Shown here piece after piece: positions 9,002 to 17,775 of a stretch of 64,000 nucleotides of DNA; the first letter of the stretch is position 1, and each line of letters opens with the position of its first letter. The DNA is from Nocardia ninae NBRC 108245 (GTDB lineage: Bacteria > Actinomycetota > Actinomycetes > Mycobacteriales > Mycobacteriaceae): the NCBI RefSeq assembly GCF_007990755.1, contig NZ_BJXA01000001.1:248001-312000 (forward strand), written 5' to 3'. The notes under the pieces are model-generated. The model searched no databases and was not told the origin of the DNA. It saw only the letters and a program-made list of their open reading frames with translations. A program made the position numbers and the translations under genes.

Positions 9002-10187
9002 CTCGCGCCCCGGACGCCTCAACCGTCGACGCCTGCTCGGTGGCGGTGCCGCCGTGGCGGGCGCGACGGGTCTCGGGTGGGGCGCGGTCGCGCTCACCGG
9101 CCGCGCCGAGGCGCCCCGGATTTCGGCGACCGAACCGTTCTACGGACCACACCAGTCCGGCATCGCGACCGATCCGCAAGCGCAGGCGGCGTTCGTCGCG
9201 TTCGACCTGAAGCCGGGCGGCACCAAGGACGACATCATCGGCATCCTCAAGATCTGGACCGCCGACGCGGCCCGCTTGACCCAGGGCAGCCCGGCTCTCG
9301 CCGACACGGAACCCGAACTGGCGCAACGACCTGCCCGTCTCACCATCACGGTCGGCCTCGGCCCCGCGGTGTTCGCCATCGCGGGTCTGGAGCACCGCCG
9401 GCCGTCCTGGCTTCGGCCGCTACCGCCGTTCGCCATCGACCGTCTCGAAACCGCCTGGAGCGACGGCGATCTACTGCTACAGGTCTGCGCGGACGAATTG
9501 ATTACCGTGTCGCATGCGGTGCGTGTGCTGTGCCGGAGTGTCTCCTCGCTGGTCAGCGTGCGCTGGGTGCAGCGCGGGTTCCGCAACGCCGCACCCGGTC
9601 GCACCCCACGCAACCTGATGGGTCAAGTCGACGGCACGGTGAACATCGCGCCCGGCCCCGATTTCGATCGGCTCGTGTGGGACGACGGCACCGCCCAACC
9701 GTGGCTGGCCGGCGGCACCTCCTGCGTGCTGCGCCGCATCGCGATGACGTTGGACACGTGGGACGAAATCGACCAGGAGGGAAGGGAACTCACCGTCGGC
9801 CGCACCGTCGCCAACGGTGCCCCACTGACCGGCACCGACGAATTCGACGAACCGGATTTCGCCGCCGTCGACGCCAACGGCATCCCGGTCATCCCGCCGT
9901 CCTCCCACATCGCCCGTGCACACCACACCCACGACGGCGAGCGCTTCCTCCGCCGCGGTTACAACTACGACGACGCTCCCGCACCGGGCACGATCTCCAA
10001 CTCCGGACTCCTCTTCGCCGCCTATCAACGCGACGTAGACACCCAGTTCCTGCCGGTCCAACAACGACTAGCAGAGTTCGACGCCTTGAACGTGTGGACC
10101 ACACCGGTGGGTTCGGCGGTGTTCGTCATCCCGCCGGGAGTGCCGTCGCCGGGCGGGTACATCGGGCAGCCGCTATTCGAATCCTGA
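8994..10187 (+). CDS. Tat-exported DyP-type heme peroxidase
   Basis: About 397 residues from a GTG that overlaps the stop of the PCu(A)C gene (GTGGCTGA). A twin-arginine signal is obvious at the N-terminus (LNRRRLLGGGAAVAG). The family motif GxxDG is present as GQVDG (MGQVDGTVNI), and the heme-ligand region SHIARAHHTHDGERFLRRGYNYDD follows near residue 310. Family members oxidise dyes and phenolics with H2O2, and EfeB-type members can act on heme. Coupling to a copper chaperone suggests a shared extracytoplasmic redox or metal role. Confidence 0.92.
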   Translation: MADSRPGRLNRRRLLGGGAAVAGATGLGWGAVALTGRAEAPRISATEPFYGPHQSGIATDPQAQAAFVAFDLKPGGTKDDIIGILKIWTADAARLTQGSPALADTEPELAQRPARLTITVGLGPAVFAIAGLEHRRPSWLRPLPPFAIDRLETAWSDGDLLLQVCADELITVSHAVRVLCRSVSSLVSVRWVQRGFRNAAPGRTPRNLMGQVDGTVNIAPGPDFDRLVWDDGTAQPWLAGGTSCVLRRIAMTLDTWDEIDQEGRELTVGRTVANGAPLTGTDEFDEPDFAAVDANGIPVIPPSSHIARAHHTHDGERFLRRGYNYDDAPAPGTISNSGLLFAAYQRDVDTQFLPVQQRLAEFDALNVWTTPVGSAVFVIPPGVPSPGGYIGQPLFES

Positions 10188-10262
10188 CTGTGACCCCGGC
10201 CTGCCGCACCGAGCGGGACCGGACGGAGGTAGCCGGTGACGTCACGTGACACGAACGCGCAA

Positions 10263-10293
10263 CGGCCGCCGCGTCGAGTAAACGCGGCGGCCG
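10263..10293. terminator. Bidirectional terminator between DyP and HdeD genes
   Basis: A perfect GC-rich hairpin with 12-bp arms (CGGCCGCCGCGT at 10263-10274 and its complement at 10282-10293) and a 7-nt loop. It lies between the converging peroxidase and HdeD genes, so it can serve both. Confidence 0.8.
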
Positions 10294-10312
10294 CAGGCCG
10301 AGAACGAATCTG

Positions 10313-10900
10313 TCAGATGCCGGTTCCCTGGAACCGCTTGGCATCCTTGCGAACCCCGAACGCCAAGATGACCTCCATGATCCCGAGCACGATCAACCAC
10401 ACGCCGACCACGACTGCCAAGGTGGCGACCGAGGTCAACGGCCAGGCGATCAGCACGATGCCGGCGATCACGGTGATCACGCCGAAGAAGACGGCCAGCC
10501 AGCGACCCGGCACGTCCGGCTCGGAAATCGCGATCACCACCGCGGACACACCACGGAACAGCCACCCGATGCCGATCCAGATGGCAAGCAGCAGAATCGA
10601 AGTCAGCTCGTCACGGAAGCAGAAGACGCCGATCGCGATGGAGAGCACGCCGCTGATGAAGGCGAGCACGCGGATGCCGGTACTGCTCGGTGCGCCGAAC
10701 GCGGCCATCAGCTGCAGAAAGCCGCTGACCACCAGATAGATTCCGAAGAGGATGCCCGCCGCCAGCAGGGTCACACCGGGCCAGGCGAGAATGATCACAC
10801 CGAGGATCACCGAAAGTAAGCCGGTGACCAGAACGGTTTGCCACGCACTGCGGGCAAGAGACTGCAAAGGACCCTCGAGCACGCTGTTTGTCGTCGTCAT
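10313..10900 (-). CDS. HdeD-family (DUF308) membrane protein
   Basis: 195 residues with six predicted transmembrane helices arranged as repeated hairpins, for example LVTGLLSVILGVIILAWP and its echo near the C-terminus, VITVIAGIVLIAWP. The repeated LGxxIIxWP pattern is typical of HdeD, an inner-membrane protein linked to acid resistance in E. coli. The actinobacterial role is unproven. The start ATG at 10900 gives the full-length family protein. It is a single gene, convergent with DyP. Confidence 0.88.
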   Translation of the reverse strand: MTTTNSVLEGPLQSLARSAWQTVLVTGLLSVILGVIILAWPGVTLLAAGILFGIYLVVSGFLQLMAAFGAPSSTGIRVLAFISGVLSIAIGVFCFRDELTSILLLAIWIGIGWLFRGVSAVVIAISEPDVPGRWLAVFFGVITVIAGIVLIAWPLTSVATLAVVVGVWLIVLGIMEVILAFGVRKDAKRFQGTGI

Positions 10901-11030
10901 AGTCCGATGCTATGCCCCGGCAGCGGGTTTCCTGGATATTTGCTCACCGAACGCTGCGGTTCCCTCCCTGAACGCTGCGGTTCAGTGGGCTTGCCTGTCG
11001 AACAGCCGGTTCACCGGCCGATCCGACCCG

Positions 11031-11483
11031 CTAACCGCCCACCCCGTCGGTGCTCGACACGCCCGAGTCCGCTGTCGCAGGCGCCACGATGTTCACCATC
11101 CAGGCAACACCGAAACGATCTCGGCACAAACCGAACTCGTCGCCCCACATCTGCTTCTCCAGCGGCACCGACACCGTGCCCGCCTCCGATAGCCGGTCCC
11201 AATAACCGTGCAACTCGGCAACGTCCGTACCACTGAGGCTGATCGAAATGCTGCTTCCCGGTGTGTATTCCATGCCGGGCGGGGTGTCCGCGGCCATCAA
11301 GGTGAAGCCGCTCGGGGTCTCCAGGACGCCATGCATGACCAGGTCCGCACCGGGCGCGTCCTGGTCGCTGAATTCGCTGAAGGTGCTGATGGTCAGGGTG
11401 CCGCCGAACACGTCGCGGTAGAACTCCAGAGCTGCGCGGGCCGTGTCGCCGAAAGTCAGGTACGGGTTGAGCCGGGAGGTCAT
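11031..11483 (-). CDS. VOC-superfamily protein, PhnB-like
   Basis: 150 residues with the beta-alpha-beta-beta-beta halves of the vicinal oxygen chelate fold. PhnB-type features are NPYLTFGDTARAALEFYRDVFGG at the start, GxxLMAADTPP in the middle and MWGDEFGLCRDRFGVAWMVN at the end. PhnB-like proteins are cytosolic and mostly of unknown substrate; some are annotated as demethylubiquinone methyltransferase-like or as antibiotic-binding. No partner gene is adjacent. Confidence 0.85.
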   Translation of the reverse strand: MTSRLNPYLTFGDTARAALEFYRDVFGGTLTISTFSEFSDQDAPGADLVMHGVLETPSGFTLMAADTPPGMEYTPGSSISISLSGTDVAELHGYWDRLSEAGTVSVPLEKQMWGDEFGLCRDRFGVAWMVNIVAPATADSGVSSTDGVGG

Positions 11484-11655
11484 GACACGAGGTTAGTGCG
11501 CCGGCGGACAAGCGGCGATGAGTGACGCCTGACTCGCCGGGGTTTATGGCCTGACAGGGTCGGGTAGTAATCCCTAAGTGACTCTGGTCGTGTACGCCCA
11601 TGTGGTGAAGCGGGTGGGTCGGGAATCGTGAGTCTCGGGTGGCTAGGAGAAGAGG

Positions 11656-12630
11656 GTGGCGGTTGTACTCGTGCTGCAGGCACGGGGCCTTGGTGATCTA
11701 CTCACTGCGGTCCCGGCGCTCCGTGCGCTGCGCCGGGCAAGGCCGCACGACCACATCGCACTCGCCGCACCGCACCGGCTGAAACCGATCGTCGACCTGA
11801 TCGCGTCCGTGGACACGATGGTTCCCACCGCCGAAATCGGCGGTCTGCGCTGGGACGCGCCCGGCCCGCAGCTCGCCGTCAACCTGCACGGGCCCAGCAC
11901 CGAAAGCATTGTGCAGCTGGAGAAAACGGCCCCGGGCCGAATCCTCAGCTACCGCAACCCGGCGTTCCCCGAACTGACCGGCCCCGAGTGGCAGACGGAC
12001 ATGCATCACGTGGACCGCTGGTGCCACCTCCTCGAATCCGATGGGATCGTCGCGGACCGGCGCAATCTGGGTCTGGTGCCACCGGTGGCGACCACGAGTC
12101 ACCGCGACTGCGTCGTCGTGCACGTCGGTGCGGGTGCGCCCGCGCGCCGCTGGCCGGCCGATCGGTTCGCCGCCGTCGTCCGGCATCTGCTGGTGCTCGG
12201 TCGTGAGGTGGTACTGACCGGCGATGAATACGAGCGGGAGGTCGCGCTGAACGTCGCCGCGCGGGCCGGCCTGCCGATCAGTCGAGTCCTCGCCGGCGAC
12301 CAGAACCTCATCGAACTGGCCGCGACGATCGCCGAGGCCGGGCTCGTGATCAGCGGTGACACCGGGGTCGCCCACCTCGCCACCGCATTCGGTACGCGCA
12401 CCGTCCTGCTGTTCGGCCCGACGCCGCCGCGCTGGGGCGGACCACCCCCGCACCTGCTGAACCGGCACGCCGTGCTCTGGGCGGGTCAGCTCGGCGACCC
12501 GCACGCCGACACCCCCGACCCCGGACTGCTGCGGATCGGTGTCACCGAGGTCATCAACGCGGTCGACAAGCAGCTCAACAACGCGTCCGCCACCCAGTCC
12601 CGCCGCACCCCTTATCGTCGCGTCGGCTGA
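11656..12630 (+). CDS. Glycosyltransferase family 9 (heptosyltransferase-like)
   Basis: 324 residues from a GTG with a strong AGGAGAAG ribosome binding site. The N-terminal QARGLGDLLTAVPALRALRRARP matches the start of GT9 enzymes; the C-terminal donor-binding half has HVGAGAPARRWPADRFAAV and the hallmark ISGDTGVAHLATAFGTRTVLLFGPTPP. GT9 enzymes transfer sugars from nucleotide-activated donors in the cytoplasm. In an actinobacterium lacking LPS the product is likely a cell-wall glycan, a glycolipid or a secondary metabolite. The donor and acceptor cannot be read from the sequence. Confidence 0.88.
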   Translation: MAVVLVLQARGLGDLLTAVPALRALRRARPHDHIALAAPHRLKPIVDLIASVDTMVPTAEIGGLRWDAPGPQLAVNLHGPSTESIVQLEKTAPGRILSYRNPAFPELTGPEWQTDMHHVDRWCHLLESDGIVADRRNLGLVPPVATTSHRDCVVVHVGAGAPARRWPADRFAAVVRHLLVLGREVVLTGDEYEREVALNVAARAGLPISRVLAGDQNLIELAATIAEAGLVISGDTGVAHLATAFGTRTVLLFGPTPPRWGGPPPHLLNRHAVLWAGQLGDPHADTPDPGLLRIGVTEVINAVDKQLNNASATQSRRTPYRRVG

Positions 12631-12877
12631 CGGCCCCACCCGCCGTCGGCAGGCCCGCACCACAACCGCATCACCGCCACCCACCGGTCGACTTCGCAAA
12701 CTCGGCACTCGCGACGCACGCCGCGAATACCTGCGGCCCCCCGCGAGGAACCGCCGGCGCGTGCGAGGTGAAAATGGGTGCGGCGTGCGAGGTGACCGAT
12801 CTCAGCACTCGCTGCGCCGAGAGGCAGCACGCCGCGGGCCCGGGCGTGTGCGACCTGCCGCGCGGATCAAATCACCC

Positions 12878-13237
12878 TCAGACTCTGCCGTCGGTCCGCG
12901 CGGTCCGCAACGCGGCCGAGTAGGCAGCGAGCGCACTCGGCCAGAACTGATCGAGATAGTCGCGGGCGTCGCCGAGACCTCGGGGGTCGAGCGAGTACAG
13001 CCTGCGGTTCCCTTCCGGACGCATCATCACCAGGCGCGCTTCGCGCAGAACCCGCAGGTGCTGCGAGACCGCCGAGCTGGTCACCCCGGTGAGTTCCGCA
13101 AGTTCGCCGACCGCGCGCGGAGCCTGCGGCAGCGCCTCGAAGATGGCACGGCGGGTCGGGTCGGACAGCGCCATGAGGGCGCGAACTCCATTAGTCGCCA
13201 CTGAAATAGTGTGATCACCGAGCGACCATTTGGTCAA
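12878..13237 (-). CDS. ArsR-family HTH transcriptional regulator
   Basis: 119 residues with a winged helix: MALSDPTRRAIFEAL, then the recognition helix region TGVTSSAVSQHLRVLREARLV and the wing RPEGNRRLYSLDP. There is no metal-binding ELCVC motif in the recognition helix, so it is probably one of the non-metal ArsR members. It is divergent from the M23 peptidase gene, and the 146-bp gap between them holds the palindromes at 13282-13303. Confidence 0.9.
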   Translation of the reverse strand: MTKWSLGDHTISVATNGVRALMALSDPTRRAIFEALPQAPRAVGELAELTGVTSSAVSQHLRVLREARLVMMRPEGNRRLYSLDPRGLGDARDYLDQFWPSALAAYSAALRTARTDGRV

Positions 13238-13281
13238 CTCGGCGCCATACGGAATTCCTCCTGGTGAACATCAGAGGCGCG

Positions 13282-13303
13282 CAAGTGCGTTACACACTTG
13301 TAA
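13282..13303. promoter_or_regulatory. Overlapping palindromes in the ArsR/M23 divergent promoter region
   Basis: CAAGTG-N7-CACTTG (13282-13300) overlaps TTACA-CACT-TGTAA (13290-13303). These could be the site of the divergent ArsR protein or of a cell-wall regulator; no direct evidence favours either. They lie about 80 bp upstream of the M23 ATG. Confidence 0.4.
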
Positions 13304-13383
13304 TACCCGAACTGGGCTTTTCCACCCTGTGACGGTAACCACAGGATTGCGGGGCTCGCATTAACCTCCCGTACGTTCGTTCT

Positions 13384-14085
13384 ATGCCCGTGACCGTTCC
13401 GTTATCTTCTCGTCGGGGCGCGACCCGGACTCGACGCCACCGTGCCGCCACCCGCGCGGTGGCCGTGTCCGCGGTCGTCAGCGCCTCGCTCGGCGTGCTC
13501 GCCGCCGCCGATCAGCACTCGACCAGCACCTCCGGCCACCTGACCGCCGGAACCCTCGCCTCCGCCGACACCGCACAACAGGTCGCGTTCACTGCCTTCA
13601 CCCCGCGTGAGGCGCAGATGCCGCAGATCGTGCCGGAGACCGTCGTGTGGGAGCAGAATCGTTTCGCCGTCGAAGCGGCCCGCCCCAAGACCGTCCGCCC
13701 GATCGCGGGCATCCTGACCTCCACCTTCGGCGAGCGCTGGGGCACGCTGCACGCGGGCCTCGACCTGGCCGACGCGATCGGCACGCCGATCGCCGCGGTC
13801 ACCGACGGCGTCGTGATCGAGGCCGGACCGGCCAGCGGCTTCGGCATGTGGGTGCGGGTGCAGCAGGACGACGGCACCATCGGCGTCTACGGCCACGTCA
13901 ACGACATCCTCGCCACGGTCGGCCAGCAGGTCCGCGCGGGCGACATCATCGCCACCGTCGGCAACCGCGGCTTCTCCACCGGCCCGCACCTGCACTACGA
14001 AGTCCATCTGCCCGGCGGTCAGCCGATCGACCCGCTCCCCTGGTTGGCCGGCCGCGGCGTCGACATCCTGCGCAACACGCCTTAG
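13384..14085 (+). CDS. Secreted M23-family (LytM-type) peptidoglycan endopeptidase
   Basis: 233 residues with a basic N-terminus and a hydrophobic export segment (VAVSAVVSASLGVLAAA). The C-terminal LytM domain has the zinc ligands: HxGxD as HAGLDLAD near residue 121 and HxH as GPHLHYEV near residue 203. It probably cleaves peptide cross-links in the cell wall, as do related actinobacterial M23 proteins. The family domain is complete. A long hairpin terminator follows the stop. Confidence 0.92.
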   Translation: MPVTVPLSSRRGATRTRRHRAATRAVAVSAVVSASLGVLAAADQHSTSTSGHLTAGTLASADTAQQVAFTAFTPREAQMPQIVPETVVWEQNRFAVEAARPKTVRPIAGILTSTFGERWGTLHAGLDLADAIGTPIAAVTDGVVIEAGPASGFGMWVRVQQDDGTIGVYGHVNDILATVGQQVRAGDIIATVGNRGFSTGPHLHYEVHLPGGQPIDPLPWLAGRGVDILRNTP

Positions 14086-14124
14086 TCCGCCGCTCTTCGC
14101 GGGTCGATGAGGGGCTCGTGAAGG

Positions 14125-14182
14125 ACGAACGCCCCGGCCGCGTATGTATCAACGGTGATACGTACGCGGCCGGGGCGTTCGT
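14125..14182. terminator. Exceptionally long bidirectional hairpin terminator
   Basis: Arms of 27 nt (14125-14151 and 14156-14182) pair with a single G-T wobble around a 4-nt loop, ACGG; the outer part reads ACGAACGCCCCGGCCGCG. It lies between the converging M23 peptidase and molybdopterin oxidoreductase genes, so a shared terminator is the natural reading. Confidence 0.85.
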
Positions 14183-14252
14183 GTACCCGAGGGTGGGGCG
14201 TATGCCGAGTTCGAGAGAGCCGTGCCGTGTTTCGACGCCCGGCGCAACTACC

Positions 14253-16571
14253 TCAGACCTCCTGAAGTGCCTCGATGCGAGCCGGAACGTGCTTGTGCCA
14301 CGGGGTTCCCGCGATGGCGTCGCGCCAGGTGACGTCGGTGAGTTCGTTGGCGGCGACGCCGGTGCGCTGCGTGCCGTCGCCATCGGGTAGGTCGAGGCCG
14401 AGACCGTTGGGCAGCGACACGTGACCACGCTGCATGCGGTCGTTGACCTCCACGGTCGAGATGGCGGTGCCGCGGCGGGTGGTGATGCGGGCGCGGTCAC
14501 CGGTGACGAGGCCGAGGTGGGCGGCGTCGTCGGGGTTGAGCCGCAGGGAGCCGTTCGGGTCGCGATGGCGCCAGGTGCTGTCGCGGAAGATCGTGTTGGC
14601 CGTGAACGAACGCCGCTCCCCCGCGGCGAGGACGAACGGGAATTCGGCGCTGGTGTGGACGGACTCAGTGCTGGCGAGCTCGCGTAGTGTGTGCAGTAAT
14701 TCCGGTATTGCCAACGGGATTCGCTTGTCGGGGTGCGGTACGTAGTCCCAGGCGTCGGCGTAGTCGTCGACGGTGAAGGTGACCCCGGAGCGGCCTGCGA
14801 GGATGGCGTCGAAGAGCGCGTCGGCGTCACGATGCCCGGCGCGACGCATGGCGGCGGGGTACACCTTCGCGACGCGCTGGGCCAACCCCCACAGCACCGC
14901 CGCGGCGCGCGCATCCTCGGGCAGGGTCGGGCCCAGAGTCTCGTACAGTACATACGGCGCCACACCCGCGAGCGACTTGTCGACCGCGAGCATCGCGGCG
15001 AACGCCCACTTGTACGGGCGGCGACCGAGTTTCGCGGCCGTCCGTAGTACGGCGAGTTTCCCTGCACCGACGGTGCCGAGCCTGCGCAGCAACCGGGCGT
15101 AGATCTCCGGCTCGGCCAGCGTGCCCGGTAGCGGGTCGAGGACCGGTGCGCGCAGGTGAAAGGTGTTGTGCGGGAACTCGAGATTGAAGAAGGTGGCTTC
15201 CCATTTCTCGAACTGACTGGCTGCGGGCAGCACGTAGTCAGCGTGACGCGCGGTTTCGGTGAGGGCGACGTCCAAGACGACGACCAGGTCGAGCGCGTCG
15301 AGCGCCTGCCGGAACTTGGCCGAATCAGCCAGGGAGTGGGCGGGATTGGCGGACTCGACGATCATCGCGCGGAAACGGTCCGGATGATCGGTGAGGATCT
15401 CCTCGGCAATGGAGTTACACGGCACCATGCCGCCCAGGATCGGCGCACCCGTCACCGGTGTGCGTTTGATGTCGCGGCTGTATCCGGCCAGCGGTGCCAT
15501 CCACGAGTGTGGCTGCATGGCACCGGGTTTGGCGAAGTTCCCGGTGAGCAGCCAGAGCAGTTTGTTCAGATACGAGATGAGGGTGCTGTTGGGACTCTGC
15601 TGTACACCGAGGTCTTCATACGTGGCGACGCTGGCGGCAGTTCCGATGCGGTGCGCGGCGGCGCGTACGAGTTGTTCTGGTACGCCGCAGATTTCGGCAT
15701 AGTCGGCGACATCGATGCCGGCGAATTCCCGCAGCACCGACCGGGAATCCGTGGTGTGTTCGGCGAGGAAACCATGGTCGACGAGGTCGTCCTGCACCAG
15801 AACGGCGAGGATCGCGGACAGGCACCAGGCATCGGTGCCCGGACGAAGTTGCAGGTGGATGTCGGCGAGATCGGCGGTCTCGGTGCGCACCGGGTCCAGC
15901 ACGATCATGCTGCGAGCAGGGTCTTTGGCGATCTGCTGCAACACCGTTCGGGCCCGAGGCACGCCGTGCGACTGCCACGGATTCTTGCCGAGGAACACCG
16001 ACACTTCGGCGTGCTCGAAATCGCCGGTGGTGTGGCCACCGGTGAGGTGCCCGTCGACCCAGCCTTCACCGGTCTTCTCCTGAGCCAAGGCGCTGGACCG
16101 GTAGCGGGCGCCGATCGCGCGGCGCAGGGCACCGCTGTACGCACCACCGAGATGGTTGCCCTGTCCCCCGCCGCCGTAGTAGAAGATCTTGTCGCCGCCG
16201 TAGCGGTTCTTGACCTCGATGAGACGCGTGGCGATCTCGGATATAGCTGTGTCCCACTCGATTTCGGTGAAACTACCGTCGGGTTCACGGCGCAGCGGTG
16301 CGGCGAGGCGGACACCACCGTTCTGATAGTGGTCCAGGCGCAGCGCCTTGTTGCAGGTGTAGCCTGCGGACGCGACATGTTCTTTGTCGCCGCGAATCTT
16401 GGCGAAGCGGCGGTCGTCGAGTTGGATCAGCAGGCCGCAGTTGTTCTCGCAGAGGATGCAGGCGGTCTTGTGCCACTCCGTGTTTGCGGCGGCACCACGA
16501 GTTGCCGTCGCGTTGGCGTCGCGAGACCGGTCCCCGTCGGCCTCGGGCCGGCCCGTTGCTGCCGCGGTCAT
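14253..16571 (-). CDS. Molybdopterin-dependent oxidoreductase (formate dehydrogenase/BisC-like)
   Basis: About 772 residues. The N-terminal [4Fe-4S] motif is CxxCxxxCx(n)C (ACILCENNCG, last Cys in GYTCNKA). Mo-bisPGD-binding regions follow, such as FYYGGGGQGNHLGG, DPVRTETADLADIHL and the C-terminal DSTWRHRDPNGSLRLNPDDA. A cytosolic enzyme is likely because no Tat signal is seen. The start is set at the ATG at 16571 because it overlaps the stop of the preceding crotonase gene as ATGA; an upstream in-frame start would lie inside that gene. Co-transcription with a crotonase-fold enzyme under a TetR suggests a catabolic step on a CoA-linked or aldehyde substrate. The substrate is unknown. Confidence 0.9.
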   Translation of the reverse strand: MTAAATGRPEADGDRSRDANATATRGAAANTEWHKTACILCENNCGLLIQLDDRRFAKIRGDKEHVASAGYTCNKALRLDHYQNGGVRLAAPLRREPDGSFTEIEWDTAISEIATRLIEVKNRYGGDKIFYYGGGGQGNHLGGAYSGALRRAIGARYRSSALAQEKTGEGWVDGHLTGGHTTGDFEHAEVSVFLGKNPWQSHGVPRARTVLQQIAKDPARSMIVLDPVRTETADLADIHLQLRPGTDAWCLSAILAVLVQDDLVDHGFLAEHTTDSRSVLREFAGIDVADYAEICGVPEQLVRAAAHRIGTAASVATYEDLGVQQSPNSTLISYLNKLLWLLTGNFAKPGAMQPHSWMAPLAGYSRDIKRTPVTGAPILGGMVPCNSIAEEILTDHPDRFRAMIVESANPAHSLADSAKFRQALDALDLVVVLDVALTETARHADYVLPAASQFEKWEATFFNLEFPHNTFHLRAPVLDPLPGTLAEPEIYARLLRRLGTVGAGKLAVLRTAAKLGRRPYKWAFAAMLAVDKSLAGVAPYVLYETLGPTLPEDARAAAVLWGLAQRVAKVYPAAMRRAGHRDADALFDAILAGRSGVTFTVDDYADAWDYVPHPDKRIPLAIPELLHTLRELASTESVHTSAEFPFVLAAGERRSFTANTIFRDSTWRHRDPNGSLRLNPDDAAHLGLVTGDRARITTRRGTAISTVEVNDRMQRGHVSLPNGLGLDLPDGDGTQRTGVAANELTDVTWRDAIAGTPWHKHVPARIEALQEV

Positions 16572-17539
16572 TTGCTGACCTGATCCACGCGGGTGCCGTC
16601 CAGCCACGGTGTGAGGTCGGCGAGGAACGGTGTGTCGCCGAGGCGTTCGAGATCCTCGAGGAAGGCCGACGTGGTGCGGCCGGCCGCAGCGGTGGTGCCC
16701 GCGGAGATGAACCCGGCCTGCTCACGGTCGAGGCCGCGAGACAGCGACCTATCGGTGCCGAAGTAGATGGCGCGCTTGGCTTCCGCGACAGCGACGGGAT
16801 TACGAGTAGCCAATCTCGCTGCGGTCGCCTGGGTTTCGGCCAGCAGCTGATCTTCCGGGACCAGCCGGTGCACCAGACCGAGTCGATAGCCTTCCCGCAC
16901 CGACAGCGGTGCGCCTTCGAGAGTCACCTCGATTGCCTTGGCAGCACCCAGGAGTCGGGTCAGCCGCTGGGTTCCGCCACCACCGGGGATCAGGTTGGCC
17001 AAGGTCTCGATCTGTCCGAGTTCGACGTGGTCGGCGTCGGCCGCATAGCGCAGGTCACACGCCAGCGCGATCTCATGCCCACCGCCGAGCGCTGGGCCGT
17101 TGATCGCGGCCAGGTACACCACGCCGGAGCGATTCATCCGCAGCGTGGTCTTCTTCCATCGATGCCCCCACACCAGGCCGGCGCCGAGCCCGCCACCGAA
17201 ACGCTCCGCCAGCCGGGCCGCTCCCGGCAACCGCATCGCCACATCACCGAACCGCAGGAACGGTGCGGCGACTCGGGCGGGGATGAACGGATGCGGCAGT
17301 TCGATCATGCCGGTCAGCGCGCGCGGGTCGGCGTGGGTGAGAAACCGGCCGGGCAGCCCGCCAGTGAGGACGACCGCACCTACCGTGTCGTCAGCATCCA
17401 CCGCCGCGGTCAGCACATCCAGATCACGCACGAATTCGGGAGTGGCGAAGTTGAGCGGTGGCGCGACGACCCGCGCCGTCAGCACCCGCCCGTCTCGGGC
17501 CAGTTCGATGGTCTCCAGCTGGAGATCGGCGGCGGACAT
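16568..17539 (-). CDS. Crotonase-fold enzyme, enoyl-CoA hydratase/isomerase family
   Basis: About 323 residues, longer than the usual 260. The crotonase core is visible: the oxyanion-hole segment INGPALGGGHEIALACDLRYAAD and the second active-site segment GQIETLANLIPGGGGTQRLTRLLG, with Glu in both catalytic positions. An insertion of about 55 residues between the first CoA-binding strand (GGLPGRFLTHADPRAL) and the oxyanion hole accounts for the extra length. The ATG at 17539 has AGGAG 6 nt upstream; its stop overlaps the next gene's start (ATGA). An 18-bp operator lies about 85 bp upstream. Confidence 0.88.
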   Translation of the reverse strand: MSAADLQLETIELARDGRVLTARVVAPPLNFATPEFVRDLDVLTAAVDADDTVGAVVLTGGLPGRFLTHADPRALTGMIELPHPFIPARVAAPFLRFGDVAMRLPGAARLAERFGGGLGAGLVWGHRWKKTTLRMNRSGVVYLAAINGPALGGGHEIALACDLRYAADADHVELGQIETLANLIPGGGGTQRLTRLLGAAKAIEVTLEGAPLSVREGYRLGLVHRLVPEDQLLAETQATAARLATRNPVAVAEAKRAIYFGTDRSLSRGLDREQAGFISAGTTAAAGRTTSAFLEDLERLGDTPFLADLTPWLDGTRVDQVSK

Positions 17540-17622
17540 CGGCGGCTCCTTCGATGCGCATGGCAACGGCCGGACCACGAGAATGCGCCAACGCAAACCC
17601 GGTTCACCCGAACCCGTTCTGA

Positions 17623-17640
17623 TTATGGTGTCCACCATAA
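17623..17640. promoter_or_regulatory. TetR-type operator TTATGG-N6-CCATAA upstream of the crotonase/oxidoreductase unit
   Basis: TTATGGTGTCCACCATAA is a perfect palindrome. The same half-sites with the same 6-nt spacing occur at 18424-18441, directly upstream of the TetR gene between them. This pairing strongly suggests that one TetR protein controls both promoters. Confidence 0.75.
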
Positions 17641-17775
17641 TAGGTGTGTCAAGGGGTACCACCCAGGGTGGAACGAGTCATCGGCGGATGCGGGACCGAT
17701 AACGCTCGCTCGACCCTGCCCACGGGGAAAGGCGATTTCGCGCTCGGGATGCCGAAAACGGTGGCCTGGATGAGA

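Noticed and set aside
15156-16583. A 475-codon plus-strand frame
   Set aside because: Antisense to the molybdopterin oxidoreductase, which has clear iron-sulfur and cofactor motifs.
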